Position numbers and translations under genes: made by a program. A DNA stretch of 64,000 bases, taken from RI-153 sp963752935. Its GTDB lineage: Bacteria; Chloroflexota; Anaerolineae; Caldilineales; Caldilineaceae. Shown piece after piece: positions 25,295 through 36,993 of this stretch. The notes under the pieces were generated by a model, which worked only from the letters and a program-made list of their open reading frames with translations, was not told where the DNA came from and ran no database searches. The stretch is taken from contig CAVWAL010000023.1 of the NCBI GenBank assembly GCA_963752935.1, forward strand, positions 248,001 through 312,000, read 5' to 3'. Numbering within the stretch: position 1 is the stretch's first letter; the number at the start of each line of letters is the position of its first letter.

Positions 25295-26758
25295 CTATGC
25301 CTCTTTCTGGCTTAAAGTGGGCGTTCCGGCCGCATAGGGAATTTCCACAAAGAGGCTGGTGCCGTGGCCCGGCTCAGATTCGATGGTCAAACTGCCGTCG
25401 AAGAGGCTGGCCCGCTCACGGATGCCTTGCAGCCCCAGGCTCTTGTTTTGTGTATGGACGATGTTCGGGTCAAAGCCGATGCCGTTGTCCTCGATGATGA
25501 CGCGGATCATGCTGTGGCGGTGGCTGATGATCACGCTGGCGTGGCTGGCCTCGGCGTAGCGCGCAATATTCGTCAGCCCTTCCTGCACAATGCGGTAGAT
25601 ACTCGTCTCCATTTCGGGCGGCAAGCGCCGGTCCAGGCCGCGCACTACATAATCGACCTGCACCCCGTAACGCCGGCAGAAATCTTCAATGGTATGTTGC
25701 AGCGCCACTTGAAGGCCCAGATCATCGAGTGCGCTGGGCCGCAACCGCCAGGATAGCGAGCGGACCTCCTCCAATGTGGTGCCCACCACATGGCGCAGTT
25801 CATCGATCTTGGGGTCGTAGCGGCTGTCGTCGATTGATCCCTTGAGGTTTTGCAGCCCCACGAGCAGCGAGGTCAGAGATCGGCTGGTGCTGTCGTGCAG
25901 TTCGCGGGCGATGCGTTGGCGTTCGTTTTCCTGTGCCAGAATCACGCCGCTTACATAGCGTTCGCGCAGTTGCGCCTGGGCCGCCCGTTCCGCTTCGGCA
26001 CGCTCCAATGACTCCATCATACGGTTGAAGGCGGTGGATAGCTCGCCGATCTCATCGTTGGCCCAACGCGGCACCCGCCGCGAAAGATCGCCCTGCGCCA
26101 CGGCCTGGGTCGCCGTCACCAGCCCCAGCAACGGACGGGTCAAAATCCAGGTAAGGAAGAAGGCTGCCGCAAAACCAATCGCGATCATCAGCAGCGTGAT
26201 CGCCAACAACTGCATCGTCACCGAGCGCACCGTCGCCTCGATATTGGTGCGCGCCAGCGACATGTGCAAGAGCGCCTGGGTGTTGGGCAATGGCGACGTG
26301 ACCTCAACCTGTGACGGACCAATGTGGATGGCGACGCTGTCATGCAGGTGTGTATCATCCTCCGCCGGCAGCAGATCATCGAGTGCCGGGATCGCGCCGA
26401 CGCCGGCCAGGATTGAACCGTCGGCGTCGTCTTCGACGTAGAGGAAGGGGATCAAGGTGTTGTGGCTGCTGGACGAATAGTGTTCCTGGCGCTCGAAGAG
26501 ATAGGCGCGCAGCGCCTGTGGATCGTCCTGTAACTGCAAGCCGGTAATCTCATGGGCGATGGTATCGGCAATCGAAATGCCCTGGGCCGACAACTCGACA
26601 AGCAGTTTGTCGGTCAGTACAGTGCGCATCTGAATGATTACAAACGCGCTCAAAAGGAAGATCACGCCCAGCACAATGCCGAGCACCTTGACCCGAATGC
26701 TCACGCCGCCGATGATGGTCCAAATGCGGCGCGCCCAGGGCGACTGAAGAAGTGTCAT
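25295..26758 (-). CDS. NarL-type sensor histidine kinase
   Basis: 487 aa from ATG 26758; a further-upstream ATG would add 39 residues before the first membrane helix. Helix 1 near 20-40 (VLGIVLGVIFLLSAFVII), a sensor loop of about 140 residues outside the membrane, helix 2 near 190-215, HAMP 210-265 (ILTRPLLGLVTATQAVAQGD), HisKA_3 with the phosphoacceptor in RQRIARELHDSTSRSL, and a HATPase domain (IVQEGLTNIARYAEASH, IEDNGIGF, GLQGIRERA). The external sensor loop (EHYSSSSHNTLIPFLYVEDD) is not a fold I recognise. Confidence 0.92.
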   Translation of the reverse strand: MTLLQSPWARRIWTIIGGVSIRVKVLGIVLGVIFLLSAFVIIQMRTVLTDKLLVELSAQGISIADTIAHEITGLQLQDDPQALRAYLFERQEHYSSSSHNTLIPFLYVEDDADGSILAGVGAIPALDDLLPAEDDTHLHDSVAIHIGPSQVEVTSPLPNTQALLHMSLARTNIEATVRSVTMQLLAITLLMIAIGFAAAFFLTWILTRPLLGLVTATQAVAQGDLSRRVPRWANDEIGELSTAFNRMMESLERAEAERAAQAQLRERYVSGVILAQENERQRIARELHDSTSRSLTSLLVGLQNLKGSIDDSRYDPKIDELRHVVGTTLEEVRSLSWRLRPSALDDLGLQVALQHTIEDFCRRYGVQVDYVVRGLDRRLPPEMETSIYRIVQEGLTNIARYAEASHASVIISHRHSMIRVIIEDNGIGFDPNIVHTQNKSLGLQGIRERASLFDGSLTIESEPGHGTSLFVEIPYAAGTPTLSQKEA

Positions 26759-26872
26759 GATAGAACCTATCTGAATGGATACTGCGCAACAGCCTACCTC
26801 TGCGCATGGCCTGCCCACAGTGTAGTACAGGTAGCGAATTCGCCCAAAGCGCTTTCTCTCCAGCATCCCCGT

Positions 26873-26941
26873 CACGCTGATAGCATGACCTACGGGTGAT
26901 GAGAGATCTCTGGTCTATCGTAGCTGCACGCTATCAGCGTG
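26873..26941. promoter_or_regulatory. 69-bp nested dyad upstream of the histidine kinase
   Basis: Outer arms CACGCTGATAGC (26873-26884) and GCTATCAGCGTG (26930-26941), inner arms CTACG / CGTAG, and a central palindrome AGAGATCTCT (26902-26911), all centred on about 26907. It lies 115 bases upstream of the kinase start. Candidate operator or cruciform/RNA hairpin; could serve autoregulation by the response regulator. Confidence 0.5.
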
Positions 26942-27122
26942 TGGTTTTGCCCGGCGAATTCACGTTCGGGCAGCCCGCCGACCGGCACACCACAAATCCC
27001 CACACTTGCACGAGGACCGTGGCGGGACGGTCCAGGCGCACGTCAGGTGCGAGCAGTGCCGGGGACTTGCTCTCTTGAAGGTTAGCCAAGCGACTCGTGC
27101 GGCGATCTCGCCAATCCAGACA

Positions 27123-27164
27123 AATGGCGTCACGAGATCGTGGTTACGATCTCGTGACGCCATT
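27123..27164. terminator. 19-bp perfect hairpin downstream of the R3H ATPase gene
   Basis: AATGGCGTCACGAGATCGT, loop GGTT, exact reverse complement; 119 bases beyond the ATPase stop on the minus strand. It is flanked by GTTTAAAC on one side and has no long T-tract in the minus direction. Confidence 0.55.
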
Positions 27165-27283
27165 GTTTAAACAACCAGTTTTCGGCCTGTTTGGGTGGGC
27201 CGACGGGTTCAGCAAGCAGAACCCCTACTCAGCGATGTTGATCCGGTTCGTCTGTTACCCGCTCTGCTCAGTGAATCAATCTA

Positions 27284-29026
<1,743 letters not shown>

Positions 29027-29226
29027 GATGGTCTATTGGTCTCTAAAGCACTCAGGTAGGCAGCAATTGTTAACCGCTGCCGGATGAACAATGCACATAC
29101 CTACTCAGGCGTTAAGTGCAACATGCCTGAATAGTCACCGAGTACGTTCCACAATTATACGCTCAGTTGGCGGTGTTGGTTCCGCCTGGGTTCTACCCAC
29201 TTCATCATCGCACCGCCTTTCTGTTA

Positions 29227-30411
29227 TCAGCTTCTATTAGTAGTGCCAGTGTGGTCTGTTGACGGATGATGCCTGCCTGGTTTTTCACCGACGACGGCAC
29301 TCCCATCCGGCGTGACGTCGACGGCGATATCCACTGAGATATCGACATCCGCCGCAGCGACAGCACGGCGGCCTTTGCCATGTACGGCTTTAGGCAGCAC
29401 CAGCGAACCGGGGATTGCATCTTTGACGGTCTCCAGGGCGGCTGCCCGCACGTACGCCGGTCGATACGCCCATTGCCAGATATTGCGCACCATGCGCGCG
29501 CGATCGGTAAAGGGGGCAAACCCATACTCCGCCAGGATCGACTCCATGCCCCGCTGATACTCACGCACCGAGATGTAGACAGGATGGGCGCTCTTATCCT
29601 CCATGATTTCAGAAAGTGCATGTCGAAGCAGCCGATGGACCGCCTCTGTGTCAGGGCTGTTGGTATCCGTCCACAAACGGACCCATGTACCCAGCCGGCC
29701 CCAGATGATCTGCACACAGCCGGCCAAACCGTCCTGGCCATCCAAAACGAACTGGCTGCGTGGCAGACCTAGATCATCCACCAGAATAGGGCAGGTTAAG
29801 CTGTCCACATAGTCCTTGTCCCCAAGGGTCAGCCCGCCCTCTGCCTGGCGAACCAGGGGAGGCGTGATCCGATCGTATAGTCTTGTGACGGGCCAGTGGT
29901 CTTCAGGGTGGAGCAGGCGAATGGGCGCCGCCGCCGGCAAGGGCGAATGCGATGGCAATACGCTCAAACGCCAGATCGTTTCACGGGCGTAGAGCTGAAA
30001 GCCGGCTTGCCTGAACGTATTGACGACCAAAGGCTGATCGGGTAGATCGGCGAAAAGGCGGGTGATGCGACGTTCGATGAGGTCTTGAATACTCTGCGAG
30101 AGCAACTTCTGCCAGATGGCGGGATGTCCTTGCGGGGCAGCGAGCGCCGGTGTTAACAAAACCACATCGGCTTCGGTGTGCTCGGGGCGCACTTCAATCT
30201 GGAGAAAGCCGGCGCGAGCCAATCCATTTTCTTCTTGCCGCAGCACGTAGGTCATGCAAGGGCCACTCCCCCAGGGAAGTGCTGTGCGTAACGCATCCAA
30301 CATGCTGGAGCGAGGCTGCAGCAGACTCTTTTCTATATGGAGTTGTGTTGCATGTCTGCTCAATCGTTGCAGCAGAATAATATCGCCAGGTGTAAATGGG
30401 CGAATTGCCAA
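29227..30411 (-). CDS. GNAT-like protein with two degenerate acetyltransferase domains
   Basis: About 394 aa. TTG 30411 (reading MAIRPFTPGDI) is preferred because GAGGAG lies 7 bases upstream; GTG 30420 is the longer alternative. The N-terminal half (LAIRPFTPGDIILLQRL to TFRQAGFQLYARETIW) and the second half (IRLLHPEDHWPVTRLYDR to ILAEYGFAPFTDRARM) each follow the GNAT strand order and the terminal GF pattern. The usual Q/R-x-x-G-x-G/A acetyl-CoA loop is not clear in either. The last 60 residues (DVDISVDIAVDVT...) look disordered. Substrate unknown. Confidence 0.65.
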   Translation of the reverse strand: MAIRPFTPGDIILLQRLSRHATQLHIEKSLLQPRSSMLDALRTALPWGSGPCMTYVLRQEENGLARAGFLQIEVRPEHTEADVVLLTPALAAPQGHPAIWQKLLSQSIQDLIERRITRLFADLPDQPLVVNTFRQAGFQLYARETIWRLSVLPSHSPLPAAAPIRLLHPEDHWPVTRLYDRITPPLVRQAEGGLTLGDKDYVDSLTCPILVDDLGLPRSQFVLDGQDGLAGCVQIIWGRLGTWVRLWTDTNSPDTEAVHRLLRHALSEIMEDKSAHPVYISVREYQRGMESILAEYGFAPFTDRARMVRNIWQWAYRPAYVRAAALETVKDAIPGSLVLPKAVHGKGRRAVAAADVDISVDIAVDVTPDGSAVVGEKPGRHHPSTDHTGTTNRS

Positions 30412-30632
30412 ACGAGACACTCCTCACCGGCTACGGTTAGGCGTCGAATCGCCTACCAAAGTCCATCGGTGCAACTGTAGTTCGACACGGGACAAAGGTC
30501 TCAATCCACAATCGGATATCTCATTCTACAGAAAAGACGGGCGCCTGACAAGTAGTCTAGCTCCACCCTTAGGGCCCAATTTGGACATACATTGGCATGT
30601 TCGGGGTAGAGGTATTCATAAAACGCCGCCAA

Positions 30633-30662
30633 TTCGCATTCAGCCGCTGAGTTTGATACAAT
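30633..30662 (+). promoter_or_regulatory. Sigma-70 type promoter for the CAP-LysM gene
   Basis: TTCGCA, 18-base spacer, TGATACAAT (extended -10 with TACAAT at 30657-30662). The predicted transcript start is just before the GGAGG at 30671, so the coding start is ATG 30682, not the ATG inside the -10. Confidence 0.6.
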
Positions 30663-30681
30663 GCCGCAACGGAGGAACGAC

Positions 30682-31906
30682 ATGGATCTACCTGATGTGT
30701 GCAATCCCAAAGAGTGGCGGCAGTCTATCCGTCGGAAAATAAACATCCGGCTCGGCGCCGCAATTCTGTTGACACTACTGACAACCGTACTTAGCCATCC
30801 AGCCGCCTTTGCATCGGTGGCGAGCGCTCCCCTGTCTGAACCGACGACAGAGTTATCTGCCGAGGCGCGCCAGGCAGCCCTGATCATCAATCGTCTGCGC
30901 ATGGACGCCGGTCTTGCCCCTCTTGCGGTTCACCCTCTCCTCAACCTGGCGGTTACACAACACATCCACGATATGGTGACAAGCGGACATTACGGCCACA
31001 GCGGCAGCGATGGTAGCGATGTTCAGCAGCGCATCAGCCGCACCGGGTATACGATCTCTGGTTGGGCCGGTGAAAATTGGGCCGTCTCTGATACGGTGGA
31101 CCAGTCGATCCAGTGGTGGATGGGCGATCCGCCGCACCGGGACAATGTGCTGGGCCGCGGGTATACAGAGATGGGATCGGGTGTCTACCCTCACCCCAAA
31201 GGATGGGGATTGATCCTCGTGGTTGACTTCACCACCGGTAGCAGCAACCAGGAGGGCGGGATTGTCCTGCTGCCGGAGACGGCGGACGCCCCGATGCCGA
31301 TGGTTGAACTGGCTGCTCCTGTCGCCTCACAGGCGGATGGCGCTGCCTACACCATTCGTCAAGGCGATACACTTTCCAGCGTCGGCCAACGCTATGGGCT
31401 AAGTTGGCAGGCGCTTGCTCAAGCCAATGGCATGGCCGAATTCTCGATTCTGACCGTGGGCGAAACGATAGTCTTGCCGGGCGTCTCATCGGCCCAGGAT
31501 GAAATCAGCGCCCCCGCGGCCTCGAGTAGCGCCGGCGGCACTCACCCAACCCGACCCCTCTGGCACGGTCAACGAGCAAATCCATGTCGTCGCCCCTGGG
31601 GACACCATCTTCGCGATTGCCATCGAACACGGCCTGAACTGGCAGACACTTGCTGCGTATAATGGGCTTTCCAACAATGCGCTGCTGCAGATTGGGGATT
31701 CGGTGCGTATCCCGGCGCCGGCTGTGGGTGGTGACATTGGCGTCGCCGCTCCTGCCCCGGCCAGCCGCCGTCATCTGGTGCAGCCGGGCGATACCCTTTG
31801 GAGCATCGCCGCTGCCTATGATGTCAGTTGGTCTGAGTTAATGGAAGCCAACAATCTGAGCGAAAATTCGGTCTTGTCGATTGGCCAGGAAATCCGCCTA
31901 CCGTAG
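30682..31906 (+). CDS. Secreted CAP (SCP/PR1) domain protein with three LysM repeats, frameshifted
   Basis: Start ATG 30682 with GGAGG at 6 bases. Signal/anchor segment near 20-45. The CAP domain at about 55-190 has the typical residues: INRLRMDAGLAPL, HIHDMVTSGHYGHSG, AGENWAVSD, WWMGDPPHRDNVLG. LysM 1 (YTIRQGDTLSSVGQRYG) is in the first frame. Near 31530-31545 (AGCGCCGGCGGC) one extra base shifts the frame, and LysM 2 (HVVAPGDTIFAIAIEHG) and LysM 3 (HLVQPGDTLWSIAAAYD) continue in the next frame to TAG 31904-31906. Repaired, the protein is 407 aa. It should bind peptidoglycan outside the membrane. Unrepaired, a 327-aa CAP + one LysM product results. Confidence 0.85.
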
Positions 31907-32033
31907 GCTGTGTCGAAATTTCTGGCGGCTTCGCCGGTTGCGAGTACTGCAACCATCCTGGCAGCAATGCCTGGAATTCCAAATTTGAAGATACAAACGG
32001 CAAACCAGGGTTAGCGACCGCCGCGGTCGGGCT

Positions 32034-32114
32034 GCTTCAGAAAGCGGGTCTACGCGATCTCGTCGTTGAACCCGCTTTGGTTTCGATATGCCTCGCAGAC
32101 CCGCTTTCTGAAGC
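32034..32114. repeat. 18-bp perfect inverted repeat between convergent genes
   Basis: GCTTCAGAAAGCGGGTCT (32034-32051) and its exact reverse complement (32097-32114), with a 45-base loop. It lies between the ends of CAP-LysM and the K+ channel. The loop contains another ACCCGCTTT, a partial third copy of the arm. Possibly a long terminator or a small mobile repeat remnant. Confidence 0.6.
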
Positions 32115-32185
32115 GCTGCTACTCAACCGGCGCTAGTCCCCCTGATCAAGCCAAATTCGGAATTGCTGGCCGTGTGCAATCCCCG

Positions 32186-33232
32186 TTACTTGCCTCTATG
32201 ATCATCCGCCAGCTCGGTCAGTGCTTCAAGCTGTTCGGGCGTTCCCAGCGAGATCAGCATATCCCCCGCTTCGAGGATGTGATCCCCGCTGATGACCGTG
32301 TGGGTCTGCCCGCTTGGTCGGCGCACGGCGAGGACGTTGGCGCCGGTGCGCCGGCGCACATCACATTCGGCAATAGATTTGTTGCTCAGGAATGAATCCG
32401 CATTCACCCGAATCTCTTCGATGCGGATCTCCACTTGCCCACGACGCATGACCACATCCATGAACTCGACCACATTCGGGTGGATCAGTTGGCGCGCCAT
32501 GCGGTGCCCACTGATCGAGTACGGGTTGATCACATGGTCGGCCCCGGCAATGCGCAATTTGCGTTCGTTCGACTGTGTGTTGGAGCGGGCGATGATGGTA
32601 AGCCTCGGGTTGAGGGTGCGCGCCGTGAGCGTGACAAAGACATTGTCGGCATCGTTGGGCAGACAAGCGCACAACCCCGCCGCCCGCTCGATCCCTGCCT
32701 GGCTCAGGATAGCGTCCTCAGAAGCGTTGCCCACGATGGGGATGATGCCCAGTTCCTCGATCTCGGCGAACAGATCAGGATTGGCCTCGATTACCACCAT
32801 ATCCACGTTATGGTGGCGCAGTTCCTGGGTCACTTGCGACCCCACGCGGCCGTAGCCGCAGACGATGTAGTGCTGCTGAAGCTGTTTGATGCGTTTCTCC
32901 ATCTGTCGCCTCCGTAAAATGCCGCGCAATTCGCCGGCGACAATGTAGTCGGCGACGGTGCTGAAGGTATAGGCCGCCGCCCCCACGCCCAGGACAATCA
33001 GCAGCGCCGTGAACATACGCCCGACCTGATCCAATGAGCGAACCTCACCAAAGCCCACGGTGCTCAACGTGATCACGGTCATGTAGAGGGCCTCGTACCA
33101 GGTCCATCCCTCTAGCCACATATAGCCAATCATGCCGAAAAGCAACAGGCTCAAAAAGAGCAGCAAAACGCTGATCATCCGGCGCAGCAGATCAACATTG
33201 GGTTGGCCAAGGGGCGAAAGGGATTGCTTCAT
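32186..33232 (-). CDS. Two-helix potassium channel with RCK (TrkA-N/C) domains
   Basis: 348 aa. Two membrane helices (MISVLLLFLSLLLFGMIGYMW; FTALLIVLGVGAAAY) flank a pore loop with the selectivity filter TVGFGE. RCK-N Rossmann domain from about 118 (YIVCGYGRVGSQV) with acidic VVIEANPD. RCK-C near 265-345 (VRRRTGANVLAVRRPSG, GDMLISLGTPEQLEAL). The length matches bacterial Kch/MthK-type channels. It is the last gene of the long minus-strand run, 63 bases after a GNAT gene. Confidence 0.93.
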   Translation of the reverse strand: MKQSLSPLGQPNVDLLRRMISVLLLFLSLLLFGMIGYMWLEGWTWYEALYMTVITLSTVGFGEVRSLDQVGRMFTALLIVLGVGAAAYTFSTVADYIVAGELRGILRRRQMEKRIKQLQQHYIVCGYGRVGSQVTQELRHHNVDMVVIEANPDLFAEIEELGIIPIVGNASEDAILSQAGIERAAGLCACLPNDADNVFVTLTARTLNPRLTIIARSNTQSNERKLRIAGADHVINPYSISGHRMARQLIHPNVVEFMDVVMRRGQVEIRIEEIRVNADSFLSNKSIAECDVRRRTGANVLAVRRPSGQTHTVISGDHILEAGDMLISLGTPEQLEALTELADDHRGK

Positions 33233-33295
33233 GCGACGCCGGGTTCTGGTGATCGTGTGGGTGTGTGATCAGTGAATGATACTGCGCGCCATAAA

Positions 33296-34201
33296 TTACT
33301 CATCTTCGTTGGCACGGCCGGGCATGTCGAAGAGCAACACCGGCACATTGCCACCCTGTTTGCGAAAACCGAAGGACTCGTACATTCTCTGTGACCGCTG
33401 ATTGCTCTCTTGTGTGTTCAATTGGATGCGGTAGATCGACTGGCTATGTGCATACAGAATGGCATCCACCAGCAACTGGCGACCAATCCCGTATCCTTGC
33501 ACCGAAGGATGCACCGCGATCCGGACAATCTGCGCTTCGGATTCGCTAAAGGGACGTGAACCGTTTCCATAGAGGGCCGTTGCCGTATAGCCGGCAAGTT
33601 GATTGCTATACTCGGCCACTTGAAGGCGCGAAGTGAAGCAGAGTTGCAACAGATCGGTGCGTCCCATATGCCAAATTGGGTGGAAGGTATCGGCATCCAG
33701 GCGGGCCAACGGCTCCAAATCTGCCTCTTGTACAGGACGCAGGACAGCGGGTTGGGGAACTTCGGGGATATCGTGCCGGGTATGTAGGTAAAACCGAATC
33801 TGATCCGCTTCGCGGAAACCGCTCTGTAGCAGCGCCGATGTCAACCAGGAATGTCCGGTCAGCGCCATCAGTTGCAGTGGCTGTGGATGCCGATAGAGGA
33901 TCTCCAGCACAGCATCCACGAGGCTGGGCATTCGCTGCGCCGTAAAAAGACCCTGGATCACCGCTGCGGCACGCAACGACACACGATCTGCGCTGCCAGA
34001 CGGTAACGTTTCGGCGCGCTGTTCGATCTGAAAGGCGAGGAAGCCCCACAGGACGCCTCGCCGATCTTCGCCCACCACCGTCACCGCTTGGCTGAGCAAT
34101 GTCGGCAGATCTTCCATCCCCGCGTTGAGAAAACTGCGATTCCCCTGCAGCAGTTGACGAATTTGTGGTAGATCGGCGAGTTCACCTGATCGAATGGGCA
34201 T
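33296..34201 (-). CDS. GNAT-family N-acetyltransferase
   Basis: 301 aa. The C-terminal GNAT domain (about 155-295) has motif A AQIVRIAVHPSVQGYGIGRQLL with the Q-G-Y-G-I-G acetyl-CoA loop, followed by IYRIQLNTQESNQRSQRMYESFGF. The N-terminal half is a degenerate GNAT-like domain (IRSGELADLPQIRQLLQG). It starts 18 bases after rfbB, so is probably cotranscribed; substrate unknown. Confidence 0.82.
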   Translation of the reverse strand: MPIRSGELADLPQIRQLLQGNRSFLNAGMEDLPTLLSQAVTVVGEDRRGVLWGFLAFQIEQRAETLPSGSADRVSLRAAAVIQGLFTAQRMPSLVDAVLEILYRHPQPLQLMALTGHSWLTSALLQSGFREADQIRFYLHTRHDIPEVPQPAVLRPVQEADLEPLARLDADTFHPIWHMGRTDLLQLCFTSRLQVAEYSNQLAGYTATALYGNGSRPFSESEAQIVRIAVHPSVQGYGIGRQLLVDAILYAHSQSIYRIQLNTQESNQRSQRMYESFGFRKQGGNVPVLLFDMPGRANEDE

Positions 34202-34219
34202 GGGAATCGGCCTTGGACT

Positions 34220-35248
<1,029 letters not shown>

Positions 35249-35289
35249 CAGATCAGACCTCCAGAACGACGAATTAAGGGTAATGTTAC

Positions 35290-36063
35290 CTATCTGCGCT
35301 GTCGCCAATCTTTGCGCATCCACAGCCGGCGCAGCCGGCGTAGTCGACCGGGTTGACGGTGTGCAGGCAATGGGAACGACATCGAAAGCGTCAACGTCGG
35401 CAGTTCATCCAAAGGGCGCAACAGTTCAGGGGCGAGGCCGAGCGCGGCCTGTTTGGGCCACGAAGGTTGCCACTGCGCCCGTTCCTCGCTGCCCCCTGCT
35501 GTAGAGAGGAAGCCGATATCCTCACTCAAAATGCGGCGCACCGCGTGTATCACTGAGATCGTCCGTTCCCAATAGGCCACGAGTTTGGGCTGGCTGATCT
35601 CGAAAAAGTGACTGGTGAACGAGGAGCGCCGGTCGGTGCGTTCGGTGAACGGATAGCCCGCCTGATAGGCCGGGAAGAATTCCTGCGCCCAATATTGTTC
35701 CATGCGCTGAAAGGATGGCAGCAGTAGATCGGCGTAAAAACTCACATGCACGGTGCTCACCCGCTCTGAAACGGAAAGCAAGAGTTCGACCTGGGCCGGG
35801 TAGAGATCAAAAAACGCCGGGGCGTCGAACTGCGCCCACTCTCCATAAGCCGACGACATGCGGCGCAGTTTCTCGGCAACGGTGGACACGGTGTGCGCTG
35901 CGCCGGCCACTTCTTTATCAAAGTCACCCTCCTCCACCTGGTAAAGGGGGACCAACGGTGGCCCCAGCAACTGCACCACATCCGAAGTAGGCAAGCGCGC
36001 CCGGTCGATTCGCCGCACCGCCACTGCAAAGGCGGGCACCGAGCGGATCGTCTGCATATCCAT
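35290..36063 (-). CDS. Unknown protein between rfbA and rfbB
   Basis: 257 aa, not recognised. No signal peptide or membrane helix. The N-terminus IRSVPAFAVAVRRIDRARLP precedes a region rich in aromatic residues (HVSFYADLLLPSFQRMEQYW, YQAGYPFTERTD) and a strongly basic C-terminus (RLRRLRRLWMRKDWRQRR). Its ATG immediately follows the rfbA stop (TAAATG), so it is translationally coupled, and rfbB begins 41 bases later. That position ties it to dTDP-sugar or exopolysaccharide synthesis; a glycan-modifying or regulatory role is a guess. Confidence 0.75.
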   Translation of the reverse strand: MDMQTIRSVPAFAVAVRRIDRARLPTSDVVQLLGPPLVPLYQVEEGDFDKEVAGAAHTVSTVAEKLRRMSSAYGEWAQFDAPAFFDLYPAQVELLLSVSERVSTVHVSFYADLLLPSFQRMEQYWAQEFFPAYQAGYPFTERTDRRSSFTSHFFEISQPKLVAYWERTISVIHAVRRILSEDIGFLSTAGGSEERAQWQPSWPKQAALGLAPELLRPLDELPTLTLSMSFPLPAHRQPGRLRRLRRLWMRKDWRQRR

Positions 36064-36936
36064 TTATGCTTCGTGTTTGAGCAAGTCTATCAAGTACTGT
36101 CCGTACCCGTTGGATTTCATTTCCTGAGCCAATTCCTCTAGTTGTACACGGTCGATATAGCCGCGGCGGTAGGCGATCTCTTCGGGGCAAGACATCATCA
36201 TCCCCTGACGTTCTTGCAGCGCCTGTACAAAATTGGCCGCCTGCAAGAGCGATTCGTGCGTCCCGGCGTCAAGCCAGGCGAAGCCGCGCCCCAGCATATC
36301 TACTTGCATCTCACCTTTGGCAAGATAGACCAGATTGACATCGGTGATCTCGAGCTCGCCACGCGCCGAGGGCTGTAAGTTTTCGGCAATGTCGATCACC
36401 TGATTGTCATAGAAGTAGATGCCCGGCACGGCGTAATGGGATCGGGGCTGCTTGGGCTTTTCTTCGATGCTGAGTGCTTTGCCGGTTTCATCGAATTCGA
36501 CCACGCCATAGCGTTCAGGATCACGTACGGGGTAGGCAAAGATGCGGGCACCGTGTTTCTGGCGCGCCCCCGCCACCAGCTTTTCGGGCAGGCCATGCCC
36601 GTAAAAGATATTGTCCCCCAGAATCAGGCAGACGGAATCATCGCCGATGAACTCTTTGCCCAGGACAAACGCCTCGGCGATGCCACGCGGTTGATCCTGT
36701 TCGCAATAGACGAACGAGATCCCCCACTGACTACCATCCCTGAGCAATGCTTTAAAGAGCGGCAGCGCGTCCGGCGTACTGATCACCATGATCTCGCGAA
36801 TCCCGGCCAGCATGAGCATAGACAGTGGATAGTAGATCATCGGCTTGTCGTAGACCGGCAACATCTGCTTGCTAACGCTGATGGTCAATGGATAGAGCCG
36901 CGTGCCGTGACCACCGGCCAGAAGAATGCCCTTCAT
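36064..36936 (-). CDS. rfbA: Glucose-1-phosphate thymidylyltransferase
   Basis: 290 aa from ATG 36936 (GAGGG at 6 bases). Makes dTDP-glucose from dTTP and glucose-1-phosphate. MKGILLAGGHGTRLYPLT (1-18), SKQMLPVYDKPMIYYPLSML, LGDNIFYGHGL, EEKPKQPRSHYAVPGIYFYD and GFAWLDAGTHESLLQAANFV are the RmlA signatures; the length is standard. Confidence 0.96.
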   Translation of the reverse strand: MKGILLAGGHGTRLYPLTISVSKQMLPVYDKPMIYYPLSMLMLAGIREIMVISTPDALPLFKALLRDGSQWGISFVYCEQDQPRGIAEAFVLGKEFIGDDSVCLILGDNIFYGHGLPEKLVAGARQKHGARIFAYPVRDPERYGVVEFDETGKALSIEEKPKQPRSHYAVPGIYFYDNQVIDIAENLQPSARGELEITDVNLVYLAKGEMQVDMLGRGFAWLDAGTHESLLQAANFVQALQERQGMMMSCPEEIAYRRGYIDRVQLEELAQEMKSNGYGQYLIDLLKHEA

Positions 36937-36993
36937 TGTTGTCCCTCGCCCTGATTGATGAGCCAACTATCTTGATAGGTGGTGGGTCGACGA

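Larger units (their letters stand above)
26759..27283. other. Intergenic region with two large dyads
   Basis: About 525 bases between the two-component operon and the R3H ATPase gene. It holds the dyad at 26873-26941 and the hairpin at 27123-27164, both listed separately. No protein gene seen. Confidence 0.6.
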
